The notes under the pieces are model-generated. The model was given only the letters and a program-made list of their open reading frames with translations, did no database searches and had not been told where the DNA came from. Below, one piece after another: positions 1-7,011 of a DNA stretch of 42,852 bases (positions within the stretch are counted from its first letter, which is position 1; every line of letters begins with the position of its first letter). The stretch comes from Chryseobacterium sp. BGARF1 (GTDB taxonomy: Bacteria > Bacteroidota > Bacteroidia > Flavobacteriales > Weeksellaceae). Location: positions 1 to 42,852 of the forward strand of contig NZ_LELA01000016.1 of the NCBI RefSeq assembly GCF_001677955.1, given 5' to 3'. Both the position numbers and the translations under genes were made by a program.

Positions 1-1
1 A

Positions 2-199
2 ACAATGGGCGGAACAAAAAGCGCGGTTGTTTTATCTGCAACTGATCAAACTTTAGTTACAAATGCTCCACTTGGAAGTGCATTAACACTGAATTTGGAT
101 TACACCATTCCTGCATCGAAATCTTCTTCTTCAGATATCTTAGGTAAACCTGCCGGAACTTATACACAAACAGTAACTTATACTGCCACTGCTTTATAA
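2..199 (+). CDS. C-terminal end of an exported or surface protein (truncated by window edge)
   Basis: The reading frame is open from the first bases of the window, so the true start lies outside; the ATG at 5 is probably internal. The 65 visible residues are rich in Ser, Thr, Ala and Val and end in alternating beta-strand-like text (GTYTQTVTYTATAL). That ending resembles the last strand of fimbrial, spore-coat-U-like or DUF4402-like beta-sandwich proteins. Only the last domain is visible, so family and role are not established; an exported adhesive or structural protein is an inference. Confidence 0.6.
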   Translation, partial: TMGGTKSAVVLSATDQTLVTNAPLGSALTLNLDYTIPASKSSSSDILGKPAGTYTQTVTYTATAL

Positions 200-286
200 T
201 AAAACATGATGCGTATCGTTAAAAAATTAACTTTTTAATGAATTTACAAGATATTTCAAATAATAATTAAATAACTACTAGATAAC

Positions 287-595
287 ATGCCAAACCTAAT
301 AAAAAAGCTATTGTTTTTACTTGAAATTGGTAATCATCAATTTGATAGTATCCTTTGGAAAACCCGTCCAGAAAAAAGAAACACCCTTGTTGATGATATT
401 TTCAAATTTAAAATTCCTATTGGGAAAAGCAAAAAAGAAATACGTGAACTTTTTGGACATGAACCCCATATGTATGCTTCCATGACATGGTCTTATCCTG
501 TAGAATCAGATAAATTTGGAAACACCCTTACATCGTTATCACTATATTTTAAAGACGAAATTGTAACAAATATAAGGTTGAAAATAAGGGAGTAA
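287..595 (+). CDS. Small hypothetical protein, possibly BamE/SmpA-like fold
   Basis: This encodes 102 residues without a signal peptide or clear membrane helix (the N-terminal LIKKLLFLLEIG is short and probably amphipathic). The middle holds a GKSKKEIRELFGHEP segment followed by aromatic strands (WSYPV, LSLYFKDEIV). That order, a helix with a turn and then strands ending in a predicted 'I-N-x-I-x-x' edge, recalls small BamE/SmpA-like lipid-associated folds, but here there is no lipobox. The gene stands alone, 87 bases after the truncated gene and 173 bases before the LVIVD gene. Function unknown; the fold remark is an inference. Confidence 0.55.
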   Translation: MPNLIKKLLFLLEIGNHQFDSILWKTRPEKRNTLVDDIFKFKIPIGKSKKEIRELFGHEPHMYASMTWSYPVESDKFGNTLTSLSLYFKDEIVTNIRLKIRE

Positions 596-694
596 TATTT
601 AAAAATATAAAGAAGCATCTATTCGCAAAAATATTTCTTTAAACAATTTATAGCCTTTAATAACTTTACAAACTTATCAAAAGGGCTTTGTTTA

Positions 695-726
695 TTGGGT
701 ATTTTCAATAAAAATTAATTTCTTTG
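695..726 (+). promoter_or_regulatory. Possible Bacteroidetes promoter for the LVIVD lipoprotein gene
   Basis: A TTG (695-697) is followed after 21 bases by TTTCTTTG (719-726), one mismatch from the TAnnTTTG -7 consensus. The predicted transcript would start near 731, about 38 bases before the ATG at 769. Confidence 0.4.
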
Positions 727-768
727 CAAAATATAAAATCATCAATAAATCATATTAAAAACATCTCT

Positions 769-2439
769 ATGAGAAAAATTTTACTGTACCTCTCGGCACT
801 TTCATTTTTAACTGTTGTATCTTGTAAAAATGATGACATGGATATTCAGAATGAACAGGAAAAAGGACCTATTTTAAGTTCTGATGTTAATGCTCTGAGC
901 AAAAGGATCGATTTTACTCATTCAGGGGTTCTAGATATGAAGCCGGGTTTCGAAGGAAAAACAACAACAGCAGGTAACTTCCCATTGGTATTGGTAGCAG
1001 AAGTAGCACCACCGGTTTATAATGGAAAAACACTTCGCGCCACCCACGTTACAGTAGAAGGAAACTATGCGTATGTATCTTATAATACGGAGGGAGAAAC
1101 CTATTTAGGAGCCATTGAAGTATTGAATATTACCAACCCCAATGCTCCGCAGCTTGTAATGCAGGCGATCCTTCCCGATACCGATGTAAGTTCGGTACGA
1201 TACGACAATGGTAAATTATACATTGCCGGAGCGAAAGACATCTATGCTTCAGGTGCTCAGACACCTGCTTTTGTAGGAAGCATGACGCTTAGTGGTGGTA
1301 TGTTGACCAATACTCTTCAACAAACCGCTCTGACTGGGAAAGTGGGAACAGATGTTACTTCAAGCAGTTCAAAATATTATGCTGTTTCAGGAGCTACAGG
1401 CGTTTTGGCACAGCTTAACAAAACAAGTCAGCAAGTGGAAATATCTATTCCTTTGAGCGACCTTAGAGCTTTAGGATTTAACAATAATAAAGTCGTGGTG
1501 CTTAGCGGTACCGAAGGTGTGAAAATTTATGACGCCAACGGATTAAATCTTCTTACTTCTTTCACTACCTCATCTGACGTAGCAGAGGCTAAAAGAACAA
1601 TCGATTTTATCGACGGAAAATTATTGGTTTCTGAAGGATACAACGGTGTAGGAGTATATAATCTATCAACAGGTGCCAAGCTGCAGAAACTTTCTGTACC
1701 TACCCAGGTTCCAAATGTAAACCCTGCGGATATTGTAAGCAACGCGGTGTCGGTAAATTCCGGACGTGTATTTGTGGCTAACGGAGGTGCAGGTATTTAT
1801 GTATACACCCCTGACAATAATGACTTGAAACTGATGGGTTCCATCGATCTTACCGGATCTTCTAACTTCGTAGTGAGTAGAGGTGAATATATCTTCGTTG
1901 CTACAGGAACGGGAGGACTGAAGATCATCAAAACAGTAGCGCCTGCTAGTGGTGCGGTAAACTGCTCTGGTTATGCAGCATACACTGGAAGCGAATGGCT
2001 GAATGTTAATTCTGGGCAGACTCTTGAATATTTCGGAACAAAAAGTCTTCAGGGGATCAATGTTAATCAGGTGTTGACATGGTGTGGTGCTCTTACCGCT
2101 TCACAAGCCGTTAATATTAACAGCAATGCTACCTTTAATATGTACGGACAGCTGTATCAGGGTGCACAGAGCAACCCTTGGAACTCGCTGAACATCAATA
2201 GCGGTGCACTTCTTAACCTGAAAGGAAATCTGACGACTTACGGACACATGATCCTTAACAGCAATGCCAAATGGAAAATTGAAGGGAATGTAACGATCTT
2301 CGGAAACCTGACCATCAACCAAGGATCTAAAATTGAGTTTATCGGAAGCAATTCATCTATTACCATTCACGGAACGGTTACCAAAAACGGAGCTTCAACT
2401 ATTACGGGAACTTATACGGATGTGAATAACAAACTATAA
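769..2439 (+). CDS. LVIVD repeat beta-propeller lipoprotein
   Basis: This encodes a 556-residue exported lipoprotein. The ATG at 769 is preferred over an upstream TTG at 724 because it places a standard signal peptide (MRKILLYLSALSFLTVVSC) directly at the N-terminus, with Cys19 as lipidation site followed by an acidic KNDD stretch. Residues about 85-400 contain repeated blades of the type NYAYVSY...L.V.NI..P, typical of LVIVD/YVTN-like propellers. The last 150 residues are Asn-, Gly- and Ser-rich short strands (VNINSNATFNMYG, LNLKGNLTTYGHM) that look like a parallel beta-helix. Probable location is the outer-membrane surface or periplasm; ligand unknown. It is monocistronic, with its own promoter candidate and a strong terminator. 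Confidence 0.85.
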   Translation: MRKILLYLSALSFLTVVSCKNDDMDIQNEQEKGPILSSDVNALSKRIDFTHSGVLDMKPGFEGKTTTAGNFPLVLVAEVAPPVYNGKTLRATHVTVEGNYAYVSYNTEGETYLGAIEVLNITNPNAPQLVMQAILPDTDVSSVRYDNGKLYIAGAKDIYASGAQTPAFVGSMTLSGGMLTNTLQQTALTGKVGTDVTSSSSKYYAVSGATGVLAQLNKTSQQVEISIPLSDLRALGFNNNKVVVLSGTEGVKIYDANGLNLLTSFTTSSDVAEAKRTIDFIDGKLLVSEGYNGVGVYNLSTGAKLQKLSVPTQVPNVNPADIVSNAVSVNSGRVFVANGGAGIYVYTPDNNDLKLMGSIDLTGSSNFVVSRGEYIFVATGTGGLKIIKTVAPASGAVNCSGYAAYTGSEWLNVNSGQTLEYFGTKSLQGINVNQVLTWCGALTASQAVNINSNATFNMYGQLYQGAQSNPWNSLNINSGALLNLKGNLTTYGHMILNSNAKWKIEGNVTIFGNLTINQGSKIEFIGSNSSITIHGTVTKNGASTITGTYTDVNNKL

Positions 2440-2459
2440 ATATAATAACATACTACCGA

Positions 2460-2492
2460 AAAGGAGACCAATCAGTTTGGTCTCCTTTTTTT
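2460..2492 (+). terminator. Intrinsic terminator of the LVIVD gene
   Basis: An 11-bp perfect stem (AAGGAGACCAA, 2461-2471, with TTGGTCTCCTT, 2477-2487) encloses a 5-base loop and runs into a nine-T tract. Confidence 0.93.
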
Positions 2493-2622
2493 TTGTACCC
2501 TTCTATCGTGAATGAAACTCCAAATCTATAGCCTCAATTGCTGCAAAAGCAGTATTTTGAAATAATAAGATTTATCAATCTCTTAAAATATAACGAACCT
2601 ATGATTTAGTTACCGATTTCAT

Positions 2623-2787
2623 CAAAGAGATTTCCTTTCTGAAAAACCGTCACTTCGAGTAGGTTTTTGAAAAAAAACCGTATCGAGAAGTTGTTCAGCT
2701 AATGACAAATTATGCTAAGATATCACCTGATTCTCGATACATTTTTCTTTCACTTTGTTGCAGAAAAACACTCGAATTGACGGGGCG
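2623..2787. repeat. 165-bp palindromic intergenic repeat, copy 1
   Basis: This copy is almost identical to the one at 2814-2977. Each is built of two inverted half-units. The left half carries GTCACTTCGAGTAGG and CGTATCGAGAAG around an inner hairpin (GGTTTTTGAAAAAAAACC). The right half carries TTCTCGATAC and ACTCGAATTGACGG around another A/T hairpin. No coding potential was seen. This is the architecture of a BIME-like dispersed repeat. Confidence 0.88.
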
Positions 2788-2813
2788 GCAAAAGACCATT
2801 GATAACGTTTGAG

Positions 2814-2977
2814 CAAAGAGATTTCCTTTCTGAAAAATCGTCACTTCGAGTAGGTTTTTGAAAAAAAACCGTATCGAGAAGTTGTTCAGCTAATGACAAA
2901 TTATGCTAACACATCGCTGATTCTCGATACATTTTTCTTTCACTTTGTTGCAGAAAAACACTCGAATTGACGGGGCG
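2814..2977. repeat. 165-bp palindromic intergenic repeat, copy 2
   Basis: This is the second direct copy, 26 bases after copy 1. The two differ at one position in the left half (ACCG versus ATCG) and in a short block in the centre (AAGATATCACCTG versus AACACATCGCTG). The near-identity suggests recent duplication or gene conversion. Confidence 0.88.
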
Positions 2978-3001
2978 AGAAAGGGATTAGTGTAACAAAA
3001 A

Positions 3002-3024
3002 AACTCAGCAGGATTGCTGAGTTT
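3002..3024 (-). terminator. Intrinsic terminator, DUF6261 gene
   Basis: The stem AAACTCAGCA (3001-3010) / TGCTGAGTTT (3015-3024) has a GGAT loop and is flanked on the left by an A-run, which is the T-tract on the minus strand. It lies just after the stop codon of the minus-strand gene and could work in both directions. Confidence 0.85.
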
Positions 3025-3029
3025 TTGAT

Positions 3030-3734
3030 TTATGATTTATTGTCTTGAGGTGGCTCCGGTTTGATATCCGAATTTTTGGCGGCTTTTACCAGCTCATTGG
3101 TATCGCTGTAGAGAAGTTTCCAATCGGGAACGTCTTTCATTGCGGTCAGAAGATTGAGATAGGTTTTCAGGTTTTTCTCCAAATCTTTGCGAATAGCTGA
3201 TGCGCTGGTCATCTGTCGGAGGTCGGCATTCGCTTCCGCCTAATATGCAAATAGAGCTTCAAAATCCTCATGCTTTGTTTTCATTTCCATAAAAGCAAGA
3301 TCCAGGGAAAGAAGAGCTATTTTATGCTGATTTTCTTGGTTTTCCAAAACTTCGATTAGCTTTTTCATTTGTGCTGATTGTGAAGAATAGCTTAAACGGT
3401 CGAGGTTCAGTCCGAAAGTTTTGAAAACGCTGTACAAATCTTCCGCCGACTGATAATTAGGTGCTGTCTGAAGCTTTCGATAACCGTTGAGAAAAGCTTT
3501 CAGATTGGTATAAGCAACATCCCTTTCGTGGTCTGCTGTGGCAACATCTTTTCCTTTTCCGCTGTAGATCTGTTTGGTGTAGACCACATCGTATTCGGTA
3601 TAGGAAGTCTACAAAGTTGCGGTAAGCGGATGGTTGGAAATCACAGGATATTTTCCTAATTGAATGTTGCTGATAATTCTCTGAGCCAAAGTCGCAAGAT
3701 CTTTAGTACTCAGACGTACTAATGTAATTTTCAT
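3030..3734 (-). pseudogene. DUF6261 family gene interrupted by two in-frame TAG codons
   Basis: Reading from ATG at 3732-3734, one frame of 235 codons runs to the TAA at 3030. It is broken only by TAG at 3609-3611 (codon 42) and TAG at 3240-3242 (codon 165). There is no frameshift. The text before, between and after the stops (MKITLVRLSTKDLATLAQRI, ISNHPLTATL, TSYTEYDVVYTKQIYSGKGK, AEANADLRQM) reads as one helical protein of about 235 residues. Its length and pattern fit DUF6261, a Bacteroidetes-only family of unknown function. Both stops are one C-to-T change from CAG (Gln). TAG is used as a normal stop elsewhere in the window, so decay is more likely than recoding. The terminator and flanks are intact. 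Confidence 0.8.
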
Positions 3735-3808
3735 CAGTAAAAATATGTTTTTGTTGTTAATAATTTAATTAAATCCTTAAAACAAATATAAAAACTTAGT
3801 ATTAACTC

Positions 3809-3977
3809 ACAAACAATATTGTTGGAAACAAAATACAATTGTATTTGATTACAAATAACCTTGTTTTAAAGAAATGTAAAGTGTATTTGGTTACAAACAA
3901 GCTTGTTTTACCGAAATGTAAGTTGTATTTAGTTATAAACAAAGTTGTTTTAAACTAATGTAAAATGTATGCAGGTT
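3809..3977. repeat. 42-bp tandem direct repeats (4 units plus a decayed fifth) upstream of the OLD nuclease
   Basis: Units start at 3809, 3851, 3893, 3935 and, degraded, 3978, giving periods of 42, 42, 42 and 43. Each begins AyAAACAA-NN-TTGTTT, an inverted repeat that is perfect in units 1 (AACAATATTGTT) and 3 (AAACAAGCTTGTTT). Units 2-4 then carry AATGTAA, and units 1-3 end in TGTATTTrrTT. There are no spacers, so this is not a CRISPR array. The array ends about 100 bases before the start of the OLD gene, consistent with multiple operators for an autoregulator or another DNA-binding partner (inference). Confidence 0.85.
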
Positions 3978-4006
3978 ATAAACACATTATATTGAAAGAA
4001 AGGTTT

Positions 4007-4034
4007 TTTACATTACGGAAATCCATAATGTAAA
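4007..4034. promoter_or_regulatory. 28-bp near-palindrome before the OLD gene (candidate operator)
   Basis: TTTACATTA (4007-4015) and TAATGTAAA (4026-4034) are exact inverted repeats. The inner GGA and TCC also pair, leaving only one C/A mismatch pair and an AA centre. The half-site AATGTAA recurs in units 2-4 of the adjacent 42-bp array, which links the two as possible binding sites of the same protein. It sits 46 bases before the start codon. Confidence 0.6.
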
Positions 4035-4079
4035 TTTTTATTGTTTTTATATATTTAGTGAAATTAAAAACTAATAAAT

Positions 4080-5876
4080 ATGAAACTTTATTCATTAAAA
4101 ATCTCTGGGTATAAAAGATTAAAAGAAGTAAATATTCTTTTTGGAGATGCAACTTTTCTTATTGGGCAAAATAATTGCGGGAAAAGTTCTGCAATAAAAG
4201 CAATTGAAACTTTATTATCTGCTAAGAAACAATTAACAAGTTCTGATTATCATTCAATTATTGATGAAGAAACCAACGAAGTAAAAGTTGATACTAATGT
4301 TGTTATAATTGAAGCTGAATTTAGAAATCTTCCAGAAGAAGCCAAAACCTGGAGAGGTTTCAAAGGTAGAATTTTCAGTTATGATGTAGATGAAAATTCT
4401 GAAGACACAGGATTATCTGTCACTTACCGTAAAACGTATGAGCTAGGTAAAGATGTTGTTATTGAATTTAAATCAAAAGTTAGGATTATTAAAGATGAAT
4501 TTAAGGATTTGAAGAAACCTCAAGAGTATATAGATAAAGGTATAAATGCTGAATTAATTAATGATTATTTTCCAGAATTAGATAAAAACTTAACAGCCAA
4601 GCAAAAAGAAAAATTAGAAGAAATCGATGAGATTTGGGATATTTCAGATGAAGAGATATGGTTTCAAAATCCAGGTGGAATTCCTGGAAATGTTTTAAAG
4701 ATGCTGCCAAGATTTTTACTAATTCCTGTTGATGTTGGATTACATGAGATTCAAGGTTCGGGAACTGGAGTTCTTAGTACGACTTTAGGAGAACTATTTC
4801 AAACTGTTAGAGAAAATTCAGAAAATTTTAAAAATGCACAAATTCATTTAGATAGTCTTGCTAAAGAATTAGATCCGCAAGATGAAGAATCTGAATTTGG
4901 AAAAATGATGATTGATCTAAATTCTGTTTTATCAACCGTTTTCCCCGATTCTAAATTACATGCGACAACAAGTCTGAGTAATCCCTCAAGCTTAAAACCA
5001 TCTTTCAATGTTGAGATGTCAAGTAATATAAAAACATCTATTGATAATCAAGGTACTGGAATGATTAGAGCTACTGTTTTTGGAATGTTAAGATACAGGC
5101 AATTATGGCTGTCAAAAAAAGAAGATGATCATGCACGCTCCTTAATTGTTTGTTTTGAAGAGCCAGAAACTTACTTACATCCAAGTGCAGCAAATCAAAT
5201 GAGAGAAGCTATTTATGAATTAAGCTCAAGTTCATCCCAAATAATAGCATCAACACACTCTCCTTATATTATTGATTTATCTCGTAAACCAAAGCAAATA
5301 TTAAATAGGCTATATAATTGTGGTAATCATGTAGAATGCGATATATTTAATGTAACCGAAAAGTTTATAAAGCTTCAAGAGGATGATAAGTCTTACGTGA
5401 AAATGATTTTAAAAATTGACAGCCATGTAGCCAGAATATTTTTTACAAAAAAAGTTGTTATTGTAGAAGGAGATACAGAAGACATTTTAATAAAAGAAAC
5501 TCTAAAACGATTAGATAAAACTAAATATTTTAAAATTTTATCAGATTTTGAAATTGTTAAAGCTCGTGGTAAAGCTGCTATTATTGGATTAGTAAAATAT
5601 TTAACATCGATGGATATAAAGCCAATTGTTGTTCACGATTTGGATTCTACTGAACCAAATGCTGAAAAATATAATGAACCAATATCAAATGCTTTAGATG
5701 GCAATGGAAAAATTATTTTAATGAATAATAATGTCGAAGAAGAACTTGGATATGAAGCAAATTCAGAAAAACCATATAAAGCATATAAGAAAACATTGGA
5801 GTGGGATGATAACTGGGATGATTTACCAGAAAACTGGAAAGCAAAAATGTCAGAAATTTTTGAAGAATATATTTAA
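4080..5876 (+). CDS. OLD-family ATP-dependent endonuclease (ABC-type ATPase + TOPRIM)
   Basis: This encodes 598 residues. The N-terminal SMC/RecF-like ATPase half has Walker A GQNNCGKSS (29-37) and Walker B CFEEPETYLHP (358-368), followed by an ASTHSPYIID switch. The C-terminal TOPRIM half has VVIVEGDTED (459-468, Glu463 in the metal site) and VHDLDS (518-523, Asp520 and Asp522). This is the class 1 OLD architecture, the same as GajA of the Gabija defence system, and such proteins cut or nick invading DNA under nucleotide control. No UvrD-like GajB helicase or other partner follows; a terminator comes 20 bases after the stop. Codon use is very A/T-rich compared with the window's housekeeping genes, and the neighbours are repeats and a pseudogene, suggesting acquisition. 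A stand-alone antiphage role is an inference. Confidence 0.9.
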   Translation: MKLYSLKISGYKRLKEVNILFGDATFLIGQNNCGKSSAIKAIETLLSAKKQLTSSDYHSIIDEETNEVKVDTNVVIIEAEFRNLPEEAKTWRGFKGRIFSYDVDENSEDTGLSVTYRKTYELGKDVVIEFKSKVRIIKDEFKDLKKPQEYIDKGINAELINDYFPELDKNLTAKQKEKLEEIDEIWDISDEEIWFQNPGGIPGNVLKMLPRFLLIPVDVGLHEIQGSGTGVLSTTLGELFQTVRENSENFKNAQIHLDSLAKELDPQDEESEFGKMMIDLNSVLSTVFPDSKLHATTSLSNPSSLKPSFNVEMSSNIKTSIDNQGTGMIRATVFGMLRYRQLWLSKKEDDHARSLIVCFEEPETYLHPSAANQMREAIYELSSSSSQIIASTHSPYIIDLSRKPKQILNRLYNCGNHVECDIFNVTEKFIKLQEDDKSYVKMILKIDSHVARIFFTKKVVIVEGDTEDILIKETLKRLDKTKYFKILSDFEIVKARGKAAIIGLVKYLTSMDIKPIVVHDLDSTEPNAEKYNEPISNALDGNGKIILMNNNVEEELGYEANSEKPYKAYKKTLEWDDNWDDLPENWKAKMSEIFEEYI

Positions 5877-5895
5877 TAATAGATAAATGGAATAA

Positions 5896-5921
5896 AAAAA
5901 CCTGCCTCACAGCAGGTTTTT
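5896..5921 (+). terminator. Intrinsic terminator of the OLD gene
   Basis: The stem AAAAACCTGC / GCAGGTTTTT has a CTCACA loop. The same 26 bases occur in exact reverse complement at 6882-6907. Confidence 0.9.
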
Positions 5922-5974
5922 CCATACTTTCTAAGGTTTTTTTGAAAATGAATATTTCTGCGTTATACTTCGCT

Positions 5975-6036
5975 GGCGCGAGCTTCAATCTCGTGTCTTA
6001 AACTAAATTGAGTGAATACGAGCAAGATGCTCGCAT
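5975..6036. repeat. REP-like double palindrome A
   Basis: There are two short imperfect hairpins. The first is GCGCGAGCTTCAATCTCGTG (5976-5995) and the second is ACGAGCAAGATGCTCGC (6018-6034), about 22 bases apart. The second is roughly the inverse of the first. The design matches repeat B at 6816-6870 although the stem bases differ. Such pairs are typical substrates of REP-associated tyrosine transposases; none is encoded in this window. Confidence 0.6.
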
Positions 6037-6102
6037 CAATGGGTAGAGACACACTCCATTTAATTATGACCGGAGTTGTCTACGTGATTATATATTGTGT
6101 TG

Positions 6103-6696
6103 TTAATTCGGATTGAACTGAATATTAAAATACTTTAAATAATCCTCTATTGGTTCCAATCCCATTTCTTTTCTTCTTTTGTTCACCGTTGCAGGATTTT
6201 CTACTTTATACAATTTACCATTTTTTATTTGTGAACCATAAATTTGAGGTTTTCCTTCGTCCATTAAAATCCTGTCTTTCATCAATGCGTACTGTCCTTT
6301 AGATAAGTCTCCATTTTTAACCGCTTTCTCTATTTGCGGAAAATATTTTTTTCTGATTTTTTCTTCAGTACTATGTTGCAGTCCCAACCAGATTGCATCC
6401 ATTTGTCTTTGATTCACCTCCTTTAATGTTGGCATACCACACTTTTCAATAATGCTAATCACTAATTCTTGATTCCTATGATCTTCTTTAGCATATTTGA
6501 TAGGTTCATTTGCTTTTCTAATCCTTTGGTCACTTTCTAAAACTTCGCTCAGGATTTGACGTTTTTTGCTACAATCGACTTCAATAATATCTACTGAACC
6601 TACATAGACAAATTTATCCCTGTTCATATAAAGGAATATTGATATTATTAAAACAAGAGCAGTTACTATGCTGAATACTATTTTTTTCATTTTCAT
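6103..6696 (-). CDS. DUF6624 family protein with N-terminal membrane anchor
   Basis: About 197 residues from the ATG at 6694-6696 (other in-frame starts at 6690 and 6720). The N-terminus, KKIVFSIVTALVLIISIFLY, is a signal anchor or uncleaved signal. Downstream come the landmarks of DUF6624: a DQRIR motif, ELVISIIEKCGMPT, WLGLQHS, ALMKDRILMDEGKPQIYGSQ, NPATVNKRRKEMGLEPIEDY. The family is found mostly in Bacteroidetes and has no known function. The gene sits alone between REP-like palindromes A and B and between inverted copies of one terminator sequence, so this kilobase looks like a cassette rather than an operon. A periplasmic or membrane-facing location is inferred. Confidence 0.75.
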   Translation of the reverse strand: MKMKKIVFSIVTALVLIISIFLYMNRDKFVYVGSVDIIEVDCSKKRQILSEVLESDQRIRKANEPIKYAKEDHRNQELVISIIEKCGMPTLKEVNQRQMDAIWLGLQHSTEEKIRKKYFPQIEKAVKNGDLSKGQYALMKDRILMDEGKPQIYGSQIKNGKLYKVENPATVNKRRKEMGLEPIEDYLKYFNIQFNPN

Positions 6697-6815
6697 TTCT
6701 ATTTTTGTGTCATATTCCAAAATAGGTTGACCATTTTGGGTTAAAAATTAATTGCTCCCAAAAGTAGGAATTATTTTTAAGTATCGGAATAAAATATGGA
6801 TAATTTTTTCCCGAT

Positions 6816-6870
6816 CTCGCGGATTTGCAATCCGTGAGCAAGAATAAAGCACGGATTAAAGATCCGCGCT
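6816..6870. repeat. REP-like double palindrome B (GCGGATTTGCAATCCG type)
   Basis: CGCGGATTTGCAATCCGTG (6818-6836) and CACGGATTAAAGATCCGCGC (6850-6869) each fold on themselves and are also inverses of each other. This sequence type is common between Bacteroidetes genes and is associated with REP-associated tyrosine transposases (family knowledge). It lies 120 bases upstream of the DUF6624 start. Confidence 0.75.
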
Positions 6871-6881
6871 ATCATAAATAT

Positions 6882-6907
6882 AAAAACCTGCTGTGAGGCA
6901 GGTTTTT
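6882..6907. terminator. Bidirectional intrinsic terminator downstream of hutU
   Basis: This is the exact reverse complement of the OLD terminator (5896-5921), with stem AAAAACCTGC / GCAGGTTTTT and loop TGTGAG. It has T-runs on both strands and is the first terminator after the minus-strand hutU. Confidence 0.8.
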
Positions 6908-6922
6908 ATATTTCAATACAAT

Positions 6923-6966
6923 AACTTCTCGATACGCTTTTTTTTCAAAAGCTACTCGAAGTGACG
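6923..6966. repeat. Half-unit of the 165-bp palindromic repeat
   Basis: In reverse complement this carries CCGTCACTTCGAGTAG, an inner hairpin and CGTATCGAGAAGT, matching the left half of the 2623-2787 repeat. The inner stem differs by a paired change: GC...GC here, GG...CC in the full copies. It lies between the terminator and the end of hutU. Confidence 0.8.
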
Positions 6967-7011
6967 GATTGCTTTATCATTTTCAAATTAACTCATTTTC
7001 AAATTCTAAAA

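Noticed and set aside
724..768. TTG start of the LVIVD gene
   Set aside because: The ATG at 769 gives a normal lipoprotein signal peptide; the upstream codons add only a basic, unconserved stretch beside the promoter.
3030..3587. Two separate small genes (60 and 115 residues)
   Set aside because: They lie in one frame with the upstream MKITLVRLS segment and are separated only by TAG codons; together they give one DUF6261-length protein.
3030..3734. Amber codon reassignment
   Set aside because: TAG is the normal stop of other genes here (for example those ending at 16140, 23278 and 36633).
3809..3977. CRISPR array
   Set aside because: Units abut without spacers and vary internally along the whole 42 bases; no cas gene nearby.
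4080..5876. Complete Gabija or PARIS system
   Set aside because: No GajB helicase, AriB-type partner or other gene follows; a terminator lies 20 bases after the stop.
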